The notes under the pieces were generated by a model, which saw only the letters and a program-made list of their open reading frames with translations, made no database searches and had not been told where the DNA came from. Of a stretch of 46,116 bases of DNA, positions 1 through 8,271 are shown one piece after another (position 1 is the first letter of the stretch; every line of letters begins with the position of its first letter). The position numbers and the translations under genes are program-made. Source of the stretch: an uncultured Bacteroidales bacterium. GTDB taxonomy: Bacteria > Bacteroidota > Bacteroidia > Bacteroidales > Bacteroidaceae. The DNA is taken from the NCBI GenBank assembly GCA_945833885.1, contig CAMAFY010000019.1:1-46116 (forward strand), read 5' to 3'.

Positions 1-104
1 GTAGAGCAAAGGACTGGGGCTTTGAAATTCTGGCCTTGTGTCCCCGCACCGATTCCTGGTGGCACCACAGAAAGAGACAGTAACACTCGTTGCTGTCTTT
101 TTTT
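1..104 (+). repeat. tRNA-like tandem repeat, copy 1 (cut by window edge) with terminator
   Basis: This is the first of two copies of a 130-bp tandem repeat; the 5' part lies outside the window. It carries a tRNA-like 3' half: a GTAGAGC piece, a long hairpin, a degraded T-loop, and an acceptor-like GGTGGCACCA end at about 58-67. It is followed by a hairpin with arms GACAG and CTGTC (76-97) and a run of seven T, a good rho-independent terminator. The hairpin where an anticodon arm would be is longer than in a normal tRNA. It may be a degenerate tRNA gene or a small structured RNA. The D-arm cannot be assessed here. Confidence 0.5.
76..104 (+). terminator. Rho-independent terminator after tRNA-like copy 1
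   Basis: The arms GACAGtAAC (76-84) and GTTgCTGTC (89-97) pair around the loop ACTC with one mismatch, and seven T follow at 98-104. The matching segment after copy 2 (206-223) keeps the 5' arm but has lost the 3' arm and the T-run. Confidence 0.7.
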
Positions 105-130
105 ATTGCCATAAAACACGTAAAAAGTTC

Positions 131-223
131 GTAGAGCAAAGGACTGGGGCTCCTAAATTCTGGCCTTGTGTCCACGGTTCGATTCCTGGTGGCACCACAG
201 AAAGAGACAGTAACGCTCGTTGC
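131..223 (+). repeat. tRNA-like tandem repeat, copy 2
   Basis: This second copy lies exactly 130 bp after the first. AAGG (139-142) pairs with CCTT (164-167). Inside it CTGGGG (144-149) pairs with TTCTGG (158-163) partly through G-T pairs, leaving an 8-base loop CTCCTAAA (150-157). A canonical T-loop GGTTCGATTCC (177-187) and GGTGGCACCA (188-197) follow. Upstream, ATTGCCA (105-111) pairs with five of the seven acceptor positions, but the region that should form a D-arm does not. It is either a tRNA pseudogene with an enlarged anticodon stem or a tRNA-derived RNA. Functional status is unknown. Confidence 0.5.
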
Positions 224-341
224 ACTTATTCTCTCCACATTTAATCGGCACAACACTTGCCACAGATCATTTGAAAAAAACGGCACATCCCCTCGTATAA
301 AAACTGAAAGGAAAATATAACACCACTACTCACATAACAGA

Positions 342-378
342 AATGTCCGCAGACAAACGAAATTTGTCTGCGGACATT
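342..378 (-). terminator. Perfect 16-bp hairpin downstream of trhA
   Basis: AATGTCCGCAGACAAA (342-357) is the exact reverse complement of 363-378, with a 5-base loop. It lies 52 bp beyond the stop of the TrhA gene on the minus strand. There is no clear T-run on either side, so it may be a terminator, an RNA-stability hairpin or a protein-binding palindrome. Confidence 0.5.
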
Positions 379-429
379 GACTTTTACCGGCTATCATCCA
401 TAAGGACGGAAGGGCGAGGAAAACAACTC

Positions 430-1056
430 TTAGATGAGGATGGTGAGGACGGCACTCCAATGCGCCATGGCGCCGAACAGGACGAAAACGTGCCAGACAG
501 CATGGAAATTCTTCTTCTCATCGTGGGCAAAAAAATAGGTGCCTGCCGTATAGAAGAAACCTTCTGCCAGCAACAGGAGCAGAGAAAGCGTGGAAAGTTC
601 CTCCACCACCCGGGGGAAGATGAAGAGCACGCTCCACCCCATCACCAGATACAGGACCAGGGAAAGGCGCGGATAACGGTCGATGGCGAAAATCTTGTAG
701 AAGGTTCCACCGATGACCATCGCCCAAAGTATGCCGAACACCAACCATCCGAGCCATCCACCTACGACACCGATACAGATGGGTGTGTAGGAACAGGCTA
801 TCATGACGTAAATGCTGATATGGTCACACTTGCGCAACACCCGTTTTGCCACGCCGGGATGCGCCCAATGGTATATGGTGCTGGAAAGGAACATGAGGAA
901 CATGCCGACGATGAAGAAGATGACGCCCATCGCCATCGCCCACCCTTTGTGTACGGCAGGCCAAACCATCCAGATGGAAGATAGGGCGAACACCGCCCCG
1001 ATAAGGTGGGTCCACGTATTGCCCTGTTCGTTCCTCAAAGGTAGGAATCGTGTCAT
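430..1056 (-). CDS. trhA: TrhA/hemolysin III family (PAQR) membrane protein
   Basis: This 208-residue protein has about seven hydrophobic segments and the PAQR/hemolysin III signature. The early motif is SSTIYHW (about residues 58-64), followed by CDHISIY, and a late HAVWH near residue 185; these His and Asp residues are the expected metal ligands at the membrane face. Family members are linked to membrane homeostasis, and the hemolysin name is historical. Length fits the family. The start at MTRFLPL is natural because the NEQGNTWTHLIGA segment matches the conserved N-terminus. It lies 85 bp downstream of the acyltransferase fusion gene and may be co-transcribed with it. Exact function here is not known. 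Confidence 0.88.
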   Translation of the reverse strand: MTRFLPLRNEQGNTWTHLIGAVFALSSIWMVWPAVHKGWAMAMGVIFFIVGMFLMFLSSTIYHWAHPGVAKRVLRKCDHISIYVMIACSYTPICIGVVGGWLGWLVFGILWAMVIGGTFYKIFAIDRYPRLSLVLYLVMGWSVLFIFPRVVEELSTLSLLLLLAEGFFYTAGTYFFAHDEKKNFHAVWHVFVLFGAMAHWSAVLTILI

Positions 1057-1141
1057 ATTCTGTGTTTTTAATCAGGGGTTGTATATTGATTTTCCCATGC
1101 TTCACCCCCGCTCATACGGATTAAAGGAACGTGGGCAAGCG

Positions 1142-3625
1142 TCAATCCTTACGGAAACATTCGTCAATGACACCGCGGACACGGCAGGCGAAGGCTTCGT
1201 AGTCCTCACCCTCACCAACGGAAAGCGGAGCAAGATACTCCACAGTCACCTTGTGCGGCCGCAGCCACTTGCGCCATCTCGGCAAAGCCTCGTAGGCTCC
1301 CTTGATGCAAACGGGGACAACGGGCACATGAAGTTCGGAGGCCAGAATGGCAAACGTCTTCTTGAACTCGCCGAGTTGTCCGTCGCGCGTACGGCTTCCT
1401 TCGGGGAAGATGACCAGAACATTGCCACGACGCAGCACCTCGCCCAGTTGAAGGATGCTGTCACGCAGGCGCGAACGCTCCATAAGCACAACATTATGAC
1501 GGCGGGCAAAGAGACGTCGCTGACGACTCTGAACGTGATCTTCGGTGGCATAGGAGTAGCATGCGCTCACCACGTCCGAAGGCAGTCCGGCAATCACCAC
1601 CGGTCCGTCGATGTAACTCTGGTGGTTGGGGGCGAGAAGATAAGGGCCCTTTGCCGGAAGATGCTCCTTTCCGCGCAGTTCAAGACGGTTGTAAAGGCCG
1701 AAGAAAAGGCGGAAAAGGCGTGCCAACAGCGGAAGCGTGGTGCTGTGAGCGGGGATTTCCACCCCGGCGGAAGGCGCCTCGCGGAGCGTCTGTGCCCAAT
1801 CCACGCTTTCCGTTGCCTCCTCATTGATGTGGGTTTTATGGCCTGCCACATACTCGGCAATGGCCAGAACGTTGGCATATCCCGCCATCGTGTCGGCACC
1901 GACCTTGGCACCGAAGGTCTTTTCTATAAAGCCCTGGAGGCCCACCTTATCGAGAGAATCGAAGGCAAGGTCCGTCTCCACATGGCTCGTGGGACGCACT
2001 TTCACCCTCTTCTCCGCCTCAATATAACGCTTGATGAGTTGATATTCGCGGAAAGTAGGTTCGGGACCTTCGTCCTTCCGCACCGCCTCGTGGGCACCGC
2101 GGGCCACAATTTCGCGTATCTTATAACGCTGCAATTTCTCGAGTTTCGTGCGGGGAAGGTCGCCGTGATAAACGAAAACGCTCATCACCTTCTTGTATGC
2201 GGCGACACTGAGGTTGTAAGGTTCGAGCACCTGACGCTTCAACTGTTCTTCGATTTCCGCGTCCGACATATCTCCAGCCCAATCCTTTTGGGGTACAACG
2301 ACGGCACAAAGCAGGTCGCCATCCTGAACAACTGCCACCTCCTTGACCTGTTCTTCGAACTTTTCGAGTTTATATTCCAGTTCTGCAGGCTGCACATTCT
2401 TACCGTTTGAAAGGACGATGATCTCCTTGCTACGGCCGGTGATGTAGACCCGGCCCCGCTCATCGAAGCGTGCAAGGTCGCCCGTATGGAGGAAACCTTC
2501 GGCATCGATGACGGCAGCCGTCTCCTCCGGACGGTTGTAATAGCCCTGCATCAGGTTGGGACCTTTGGCACAAAGTTCGTCATCCACCAGTTTCACCTGC
2601 ACCATGGACAGGGGAAGTCCGGCACAACCGGGGATGATGTCGCCCGGACGTGTGAAGGAAATCATCGGAGCCGTCTCCGTCATGCCGTAGCCTTCCAGCA
2701 CTTCAAGACCCAAAGTCCGCAGCCCCCGGCCTACTTCAACGTCGAGTGCGGCACCGCCACAGACGCAAAATTCAAGATGTCCGCCCAGTTTCTGGTGGAC
2801 CGACTTGAAGATGGTGCGGGAAAACGAGATGCTTCCCACCTTCTCGCACAGCGAAAAGAGGGCGCGGGTAAGCAGATGGGCATCGATTTTGCGCTTGATG
2901 CCGTTGTAAAGTGTCTGCCACAGACGCGGAACTCCCACCATGATGCCTATCTGCGCACGGCTGAGGGTGGCCATGATGTCGGCACCCGACATGGAAGGAC
3001 ACAGGGCAATGCCGTCGCCCGTGGAAAGCGGTGCCACCACGGTTCCCACCAATGGCAGCACGTGGTGCAGGGGAAGCAGGACGAGTGTGCGGCGCTTTCC
3101 GTTGAAAATTGGGACCTCCCTCGAGACGCTGTAGATGTTGGCATTAAGATTGGCAAAGGATAGCATCACGCCCTTGGGCGAACCCGTGGTGCCTGACGTA
3201 TAAATAATGAGTGCCGTATCGTTGTCCTCATAGCCTACGCTTGCCTTTTCCGCACCGACGGGGGCCTGTTCGAAGTCGTCAATCAGACAAACTTCTGTCT
3301 TCACACCGCTCTCCTCGATGGCAGCACGCAGGACGTCGAGGCGAAGGCGCGATGTCCATACGCACGCCGGCTGACAGTCGGAAAGGATGTACGCCACATC
3401 GCTTACCGTGGAACCGGCGTCCACCGGCACGGCAACGGCACGATGCGACCAGACGGCATAGAAAGCATAAATCCAGCCTTCGCGGTTCTCACTGAAAATG
3501 ACGGCGCGCTCCCCGCGTTCCACGGGCGTAGATTGCGCAAAAACGGCGACACGCTGAAGCAGTTCGGAATAACTCACCTCGCGTTCGCCGGAAATAATTG
3601 CGGTTTTGTTGAATTCTTTTAGCAT
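1142..3625 (-). CDS. Fusion: AMP-forming acyl ligase + acyl carrier-like domain + PlsC-type acyltransferase
   Basis: Three domains can be read in this 827-residue protein. Residues 1 to about 500 are an adenylate-forming ligase with the phosphate loop YTSGTTGSPKG (142-152) and GYGMTETAP further on. Around 510-600 lies a carrier-protein-like segment with FDSLDKVGLQ, where Ser557 is the likely phosphopantetheine site. The C-terminus is a lysophosphatidic-acid-type acyltransferase with NHQSYID (HX4D, His668 to Asp673) and FPEGSRT (about 740-746). The logical reaction is ATP-dependent acyl activation, loading onto the internal carrier and transfer to a lysophospholipid, as in Aas-like proteins of phospholipid recycling. 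The acyl acceptor is not known from sequence. A promoter lies just upstream (3649-3681). Confidence 0.88.
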   Translation of the reverse strand: MLKEFNKTAIISGEREVSYSELLQRVAVFAQSTPVERGERAVIFSENREGWIYAFYAVWSHRAVAVPVDAGSTVSDVAYILSDCQPACVWTSRLRLDVLRAAIEESGVKTEVCLIDDFEQAPVGAEKASVGYEDNDTALIIYTSGTTGSPKGVMLSFANLNANIYSVSREVPIFNGKRRTLVLLPLHHVLPLVGTVVAPLSTGDGIALCPSMSGADIMATLSRAQIGIMVGVPRLWQTLYNGIKRKIDAHLLTRALFSLCEKVGSISFSRTIFKSVHQKLGGHLEFCVCGGAALDVEVGRGLRTLGLEVLEGYGMTETAPMISFTRPGDIIPGCAGLPLSMVQVKLVDDELCAKGPNLMQGYYNRPEETAAVIDAEGFLHTGDLARFDERGRVYITGRSKEIIVLSNGKNVQPAELEYKLEKFEEQVKEVAVVQDGDLLCAVVVPQKDWAGDMSDAEIEEQLKRQVLEPYNLSVAAYKKVMSVFVYHGDLPRTKLEKLQRYKIREIVARGAHEAVRKDEGPEPTFREYQLIKRYIEAEKRVKVRPTSHVETDLAFDSLDKVGLQGFIEKTFGAKVGADTMAGYANVLAIAEYVAGHKTHINEEATESVDWAQTLREAPSAGVEIPAHSTTLPLLARLFRLFFGLYNRLELRGKEHLPAKGPYLLAPNHQSYIDGPVVIAGLPSDVVSACYSYATEDHVQSRQRRLFARRHNVVLMERSRLRDSILQLGEVLRRGNVLVIFPEGSRTRDGQLGEFKKTFAILASELHVPVVPVCIKGAYEALPRWRKWLRPHKVTVEYLAPLSVGEGEDYEAFACRVRGVIDECFRKD

Positions 3626-3648
3626 AAACTTTCGTATGTGACGGGGTG

Positions 3649-3681
3649 CAAAGGTACGAAGTATTTTTGCAAAGAGTACAA
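3649..3681 (-). promoter_or_regulatory. Bacteroidetes-type promoter for the acyl ligase fusion
   Basis: On the minus strand a -7 box TACCTTTG (3656-3649) fits TAnnTTTG, and TTG (3681-3679) lies 22 bp before it in the position of the -33 TTTG. The start codon at 3625 would leave a leader of roughly 15-20 nt. Confidence 0.6.
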
Positions 3682-3751
3682 TATTATCCTACCAATAACG
3701 CCATAATACACACAAAAAGCCTACATTGTCCTATCATAGGCACTAATAATC

Positions 3752-4594
3752 CTATCCGATAAGCCGCACCCTGTACTCCTGGGGAGTGTAGCCGATGTGG
3801 CTTTTGAACAGACGGATGAAATAGGCTGTATCGGAAAATCCCACCTCGGACGCAATCTCCCCGACGCTCTTTTCCGATTCCAACAGGAGTTTTTGCGCGT
3901 GCTGCACCTTGCGGGTGAGGACATACTGTACGGGAGTGATGCCGACGACCTGCCGAAAACGCCGTATAAAATACGATTTTGTGAGGCACGCCCGGTCGGC
4001 AAGACGCTCGACACTGATGGGCTCATGGAGATGGCTTTGGATAAAATCAAGGATTGGGGCGATGCGGGTGTCGCGAAGTTGCTCGCGTTCACGGCCGTGC
4101 TTGACGAAATACGAGAGGATGATTTCCACCAACCCCCGCAGTTGCATACGCTCGTAATAGGGCAATGCCGTGAAAGCCTGGGCATAATCGCGGTACGACT
4201 GGTGGTTCAGGAAGGCTTCGGCGCTGCGCGAGGGGAGATTGAGACGGGGATAAAGCGTGCAGTAATTCTCAAAAAGCAGTTGCGCAGCGTGGTTGGCGTT
4301 CACCTCAAGCGGGAGTTCGTAGTGGTCGAAGATGGAGGTTTGCCCCTTCGGAAGGAGGAAAGCGAAGAGGTAATAGAAGGCAAATCCCGCCTCGCAGTCG
4401 TAGGAATGGGGCTCATAGGCGGGAATCAGGTAAAGGCGTCCCGGAAGAACCTCCACATCCCCCTTGCGAAGATGCAGCACGGCACGCCCGCTCTGGACGC
4501 AGAAAAAGCGCAGAAAGGGCGAGGAAATGTCGCTGCCCTGCCAGCGATGACGCGTGCGGGCGTAGCCCAGATTCAGGATTATAAAGTCTTCCAT
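3752..4594 (-). CDS. AraC-family transcriptional regulator
   Basis: This 280-residue protein has an N-terminal cupin-like ligand domain (LHLRKGDVEVLPGRLYLIPA, about 40-60, then PHSYDC) and a C-terminal pair of helix-turn-helix motifs (about 180-278). The second is typical: VGEIASEVGFSDTAYFIRLF followed by GYTPQEYR. It should be a DNA-binding regulator responding to a small molecule. It begins 66 bp downstream of the nitroreductase gene on the same strand and ends about 70 bp before the promoter of the acyl ligase fusion gene, so either neighbour could be a target. The ligand is unknown. Confidence 0.9.
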   Translation of the reverse strand: MEDFIILNLGYARTRHRWQGSDISSPFLRFFCVQSGRAVLHLRKGDVEVLPGRLYLIPAYEPHSYDCEAGFAFYYLFAFLLPKGQTSIFDHYELPLEVNANHAAQLLFENYCTLYPRLNLPSRSAEAFLNHQSYRDYAQAFTALPYYERMQLRGLVEIILSYFVKHGREREQLRDTRIAPILDFIQSHLHEPISVERLADRACLTKSYFIRRFRQVVGITPVQYVLTRKVQHAQKLLLESEKSVGEIASEVGFSDTAYFIRLFKSHIGYTPQEYRVRLIG

Positions 4595-4660
4595 ACGTGG
4601 GATGACGGAAAGAAATGAGGACCTTCCTTCGGATTTTTTACGTCTATCTGACGGCGGACA

Positions 4661-5194
4661 TCAGCGGAGCCAATGGACGAAATCGGCCTTGCGGGGCTTG
4701 GGCTCCGGCACATTCCCCTGACGGTAACCGAGGGCGCAATGGCCAATGCCCTCCCATTCATCGGGATTGATGCCGGCAAGTTTCAGAATTTCCCGGCCTT
4801 CGGGAGTTTCACACTCCTCCTTGGCACGGTGAATCCAGATGCTGTCGATGCCGAGAGCGTGGGCTGCGAGCATGAGATTGCCCATGACCAGACTGCCATC
4901 ATAGACGCGGTTGCGCCAATCTGCCTTGGCAAGCACCATGATGATGACGGGAGCGCCATAGAAAGGGTCGCTCGTGGTGCCGAGGACTTCGGCATTCATG
5001 CGGCTGATGCGCTCACGGATTTCCGGATTCGTCACCACCAGCATCTTGGTATGCTGGTAACCCATACCGTTGGCGGCAAACTTTCCACATTCGACAATTT
5101 GGGAAATCTCCGCCTCGGACGGAAGGCGGTTGGGGTCGAAGCAGCGAACAGAACGGCGCGTAAGGATGTTTTGAATGGTTTCGTTTGTTGTCAT
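4661..5194 (-). CDS. Nitroreductase-family FMN protein
   Basis: This 177-residue protein has the nitroreductase fold signatures: the N-terminal LTRRSVRCFD (about 11-20) for FMN phosphate binding, GAPVIIMVLAK in the middle, and GIDSIWIHRA and GHCALGYRQG towards the C-terminus. Such enzymes use NAD(P)H and FMN to reduce nitro compounds, quinones or flavin-linked substrates; the physiological substrate cannot be read from sequence. Length is normal for the family. It lies just upstream of the AraC-type gene. A possible -7 box TATCTTTG lies 276 bp upstream. Confidence 0.9.
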   Translation of the reverse strand: MTTNETIQNILTRRSVRCFDPNRLPSEAEISQIVECGKFAANGMGYQHTKMLVVTNPEIRERISRMNAEVLGTTSDPFYGAPVIIMVLAKADWRNRVYDGSLVMGNLMLAAHALGIDSIWIHRAKEECETPEGREILKLAGINPDEWEGIGHCALGYRQGNVPEPKPRKADFVHWLR

Positions 5195-5469
5195 TGCTGA
5201 AAATTAAGGCTTTAAGGTGAACAAAATCCGCTCGGAAAAGACTCGGAACACGACAAATCCAATTTATAGAACCTGTCACGAATTGATTTCGCACACTAAC
5301 ATCAAGCAGAAAGATCACATCTGTTGATTCGTGTCCCTGAAAAAAGTCGCTGGAATTTTCGTAAATCACGGAAACCTGACCGTCTTTTCGGCGTTGAAAA
5401 AAAAAGTCGGAAAGAAAAACTGGCGGCAGACAAGACGTCAATCTTCGTTTTTCTTCCTTCTTTTCCAAG

Positions 5470-5477
5470 CAAAGATA
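5470..5477 (-). promoter_or_regulatory. Candidate -7 box upstream of the nitroreductase gene
   Basis: TATCTTTG on the minus strand matches TAnnTTTG, but no good TTTG lies 19-21 bp upstream, so support is moderate. It would give a long leader of about 270 nt. Confidence 0.3.
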
Positions 5478-5674
5478 CAGCATTTTTATCATATCCGACG
5501 GGCTTTTTACTGAGAATTTCAAAATAATCGTGCCTGTAAGTGCAGAATGAGAGCGGCTGACCTGATATACCTGTGCCGATAAAGCAGGCGGAAAGGACGG
5601 GAATGGCGGAGAGAACTATACGGGCACGACAAAGAAAAGGACGGGAAAGGCACGGAACTATTGCGGGAAATGAC

Positions 5675-5805
5675 GGAGGATTCTGCGGAAAACTGCGGAA
5701 AGGCGTATGGGAATGGCAGCCGTCAATTGACGGAAAAGGTGAAGGATTCTGCGAGGAATGGCGGAAAGGCGTACGGGAATGGCAGCGGCCAATCTTCACT
5801 CACGC
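5675..5805. repeat. Imperfect 66-bp tandem duplication
   Basis: GGATTCTGCG, GCGGAAAGGCGTA and GGGAATGGCAGC recur in the same order at a 66-bp offset (GGATTCTG at 5678 and 5744). The period is a multiple of three, so frames on both strands stay open through it, but the translations match no family I know. Confidence 0.6.
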
Positions 5806-5900
5806 GGTACCCCACCCCGCACAATCTTCTCCGAATAACCACACACAATGGATAAGGACCTGCAGAGATGCCGGAAACGCCTGCGAACATCATGGCATAA

Positions 5901-5988
5901 ACATCGGAAGTCCTTCGTTATAACATCGGAAGTTTCCTATCCAAACTTCGGAACTTTTTCATCAAAACATCGGAAGTTCATCACCACG
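5901..5988. repeat. 22-bp-period tandem repeat with ACATCGGAAGTT core
   Basis: Four units start at 5901, 5923, 5945 and 5967. Each begins with ACATCGGAAGTY or the variant ACTTCGGAACTT, followed by 10 variable bases. A decayed fifth unit begins at 5989. Conserved cores alternating with variable spacers at two helical turns could bind protein, or this may simply be a decayed array. It is not a CRISPR: both core and spacer are too short. Confidence 0.6.
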
Positions 5989-6180
5989 ACATCCGTACAT
6001 TTCGCAAATCGATTCCCCTTCGGCATACCCTTTGTTCTGAACACCGTGCCTAACCGCACGGAATCAGCAAAAAACGTGACCGGTAATCAAATTCCTCCGA
6101 CCGTCAGCATCCATGACAATTCTTTGGAAAACACCTGCGATTTGCTGGGGAAGGAGGTCTCATGATCAGCGAAAAGACAT

Positions 6181-6429
6181 CGTTTTCATTAAGCCAAATG
6201 AGCAGAACGGAAGCAGTTGAAAACTCTTTCTGTTATGCCATGGCGAGAAAACGAAGAGGGTAAACCAACGTTTTCGCTAAGCCAAATGAGCAGAACGAAA
6301 GCAGTTGAAAACTCTTTCTGTTATGCCATGGCGAGAAAACGAAGGGGGTAAACCAACGTTTTCGCTAAGCCAAATGAGCAGAACGAAAGCAGTTGAAAAC
6401 TCTTTCTGTTATGCCATGGCGAGAAAACG
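6181..6429. repeat. Three tandem copies of a 73-bp repeat element
   Basis: Elements lie at 6181-6253, 6269-6341 and 6357-6429, each separated by 15 bp (period 88). Each begins CGTTTTC and ends GAAAACG, a 7-bp terminal inverted repeat, and contains AAGCCAAATGAGCAGAACG and TATGCCATGGCGAG. Copies 2 and 3 are nearly identical and copy 1 is slightly diverged. A fourth copy lies inverted at 9824-9896. This looks like a REP/MITE-like dispersed element that has multiplied locally, downstream of the ompA terminator. Confidence 0.85.
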
Positions 6430-6445
6430 AAGAACAAAGTTCAAC

Positions 6446-6486
6446 AAAAAACCCCTTCCGCAGGCCTGTTGACCTACAGAAGGGGG
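6446..6486 (-). terminator. Rho-independent terminator of the OmpA-family gene
   Basis: On the minus strand CCCCTTC then TGTAGG pair with CCTGCG then GAAGGGG (two G-T pairs) around an 8-base loop, followed by TTTTTT (6451-6446). It lies about 67 bp beyond the stop codon of the OmpA-family gene. Confidence 0.85.
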
Positions 6487-6552
6487 AACATTATCGCAGA
6501 ATACTGCCAAATTACTTTGAAAGCCTCAGCAGTTTATGTTGTGACGAAAAGA

Positions 6553-7635
6553 TTATTCAGCCACGCAGATGGTACAACGGTTCTTGCGATAGTTGGCCTC
6601 ATCGTTGCCGAAGGGCTGAACGGTATCACCCTTGTAATCCTTGTTGATGCGGTCTGCGGAGATACCACGCTGGATGAGCGCATCGTAAACTGCGTTCACA
6701 CGCTGCTTGGAGAGACGGAGGTTGATGGTAGCATTACCCGTGTTCTTGTCGGCATAACCGGTAATGTCAATCTTAGCCTCGGGATACTTGTTGAGGTATG
6801 CCACACATTCTTCCACCTTTTCCATTTCCGCAGGACGGATATCGTAGCGGTTGATGAGGAAGAATACGTTCTGGATGCAAGGTTTCACCTCTTCTACGAC
6901 AACAGGTGCGGGAGCAGGTTCGGGAACTGGCTCGGGTTCGGGCTCAACAACAGGCTCGGGTTCAACGGGAACGACAACGGGAGCAGGAGCATATTTCTGA
7001 CGTTTGCGGATGTTGATGCCCACCTTTGCCACGATTCCGTTCTCATTGTCGTAAGCAACAAGAGAACCACGGTTCCAAAGGTGCTGATAACCGATTCCGA
7101 AAGTAAGGTCGATGTTCTCGCGCAGACGGAAGAGGATACCGGGCATCACCTCAAGGTTGATGCTGTTGGGGGTATCATCCTTGATGGAACCTACGATACG
7201 GTCACCGGAAACGCCAAGGGCGCCACCGCCACGTACCTCTGCAAAGAACTGCCAGCGCTTCTGATTGAAGAGACGATAGTCGAGAACGAGGTTGGCAGCA
7301 ACGGCGTTGCCGGCGGGAACTCCGTTAAACGGATAGACTTTCCACCAGAATCCGGCGTCAACACCGAGATACCAGTTGTTGGTAATGTTATAACCGCCAC
7401 CAACTTCAAAGGTTCCGAACCAGTCGTCCTGATGGTTTTTCTTTACGGGCGCCACATCAGGGAAGAGATTCTTGTCGGAATATCCCCAAAATCCGCCGAC
7501 ACGGGCACGGAATTCGCCCTTTCGAGCGATGTCACCCTGCCAAAACTTCTCAGGCTGCTGAGGAAGTTCCTTTTCTGCAAAGGCTGTCGTGAAAGCCAAG
7601 CAGAAGAAAGCAAGCAAAGTAAGGATTTTCTTCAT
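6553..7635 (-). CDS. OmpA-family outer membrane protein
   Basis: This 360-residue protein starts with a signal peptide (MKKILTLLAFFCLAFTTAFA, cut near residue 20). An outer-membrane beta-barrel-like region rich in alternating aromatic strands follows (about 25-220). A Pro/Glu/Val linker (about 225-265) leads to a C-terminal OmpA peptidoglycan-binding domain with ITGYADKNTGNATINLRLSK and an Arg pair near the end (YRKNR). It should anchor the outer membrane to the cell wall and is probably abundant. It is followed by a strong terminator and preceded by a 636-bp upstream region, so it is transcribed alone. Confidence 0.92.
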   Translation of the reverse strand: MKKILTLLAFFCLAFTTAFAEKELPQQPEKFWQGDIARKGEFRARVGGFWGYSDKNLFPDVAPVKKNHQDDWFGTFEVGGGYNITNNWYLGVDAGFWWKVYPFNGVPAGNAVAANLVLDYRLFNQKRWQFFAEVRGGGALGVSGDRIVGSIKDDTPNSINLEVMPGILFRLRENIDLTFGIGYQHLWNRGSLVAYDNENGIVAKVGINIRKRQKYAPAPVVVPVEPEPVVEPEPEPVPEPAPAPVVVEEVKPCIQNVFFLINRYDIRPAEMEKVEECVAYLNKYPEAKIDITGYADKNTGNATINLRLSKQRVNAVYDALIQRGISADRINKDYKGDTVQPFGNDEANYRKNRCTICVAE

Positions 7636-8271
7636 AATGGTAATTTGATGATTATTTTTTTGATTTTCAATATCTTGGGAACAACTTCAAAATGTTGTAA
7701 ACTTGGAACATGGTCGCAGGAAAAGGAAGGCGATGCGTTCGTTCAAGACAACCTTGATAGTAGGGGATGATACTCACCGGAAGGAAGGTCATGAGAAAAG
7801 GTATTCCAGATGTCTTGTACCGAAATTTCCGGTCATAGGCTGTGGTCGTTTTCCATTCAGGTCTCACAGGCTGCCGGTCGCAATTTACGGACTCTCCGAC
7901 CATCTCTTCCGCCATAAAACAGCGTCATATCCGCCTTTTGGCTCTCAGACTGCAAAAGGTTCCTGCGGCGTTAGCCGTGATGCCGCCCTCCCACCAACGT
8001 CTGCCGCAAGGGAAATGATTGGAAAATCATCGGCATGGCAAAGACATCATCCTGCCCTTAGATAGCATATTCTACGGAAAAGTTTGCTGAAATTGCGTTC
8101 ACTTAACATAAAATATACATCCTATGTACGCGGCAAATTTACAACAAAAGTACATATAGCGTGTAAAAAAGCCGTAAAATATCTTCGTTTCACAAAGATT
8201 TCTCTAACAAATTGCTTTCCAAACCTTTAATATTTGTCATACGGGGTTTAGATTCTCTCATCGCATCAGGC
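7636..8271. promoter_or_regulatory. Long upstream region of the OmpA-family gene
   Basis: No gene is seen in these 636 bp. Two overlapping -7-like boxes read towards ompA on the minus strand, TACTTTTG (8152-8145) and TAAATTTG (8141-8134), neither with a good -33 match. If used, they would give a leader of about 500 nt. The wcaJ-like gene ends immediately beyond this region, so the region may also carry its terminator, but I found no clear hairpin with a T-run. Confidence 0.35.

Larger units (their letters stand above)
5195..6180. other. Gene-poor stretch with short repeat arrays
   Basis: I see no convincing gene here. Open frames in this stretch are low-complexity translations of repeats. 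It contains a 66-bp imperfect duplication (about 5675-5805), a 22-bp-period array (5901-5988) and one copy of the TTCTATAAATTGG motif (minus strand, about 5260-5273) that also forms the ends of the relic at 13270-13496. Confidence 0.6.

Noticed and set aside
812..2410. 532-codon open frame on the plus strand
   Set aside because: It runs antisense through TrhA and the acyl ligase fusion gene, has no recognisable domain, and is explained by the codon pattern of the real gene.
5260..5275. A further complete MITE copy
   Set aside because: Only one end-like motif is present; I found no partner inverted end within several hundred bases.
5302..5799. 165-codon minus-strand frame and the 116-codon plus-strand frame at 5573-5923
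   Set aside because: Both translate the same 66-bp duplication; the apparent peptide repeats are products of its length being a multiple of three.
6469..7770. 433-codon open frame on the plus strand
   Set aside because: It is the antisense shadow of the OmpA-family gene, which has a signal peptide, domain motifs and terminator.
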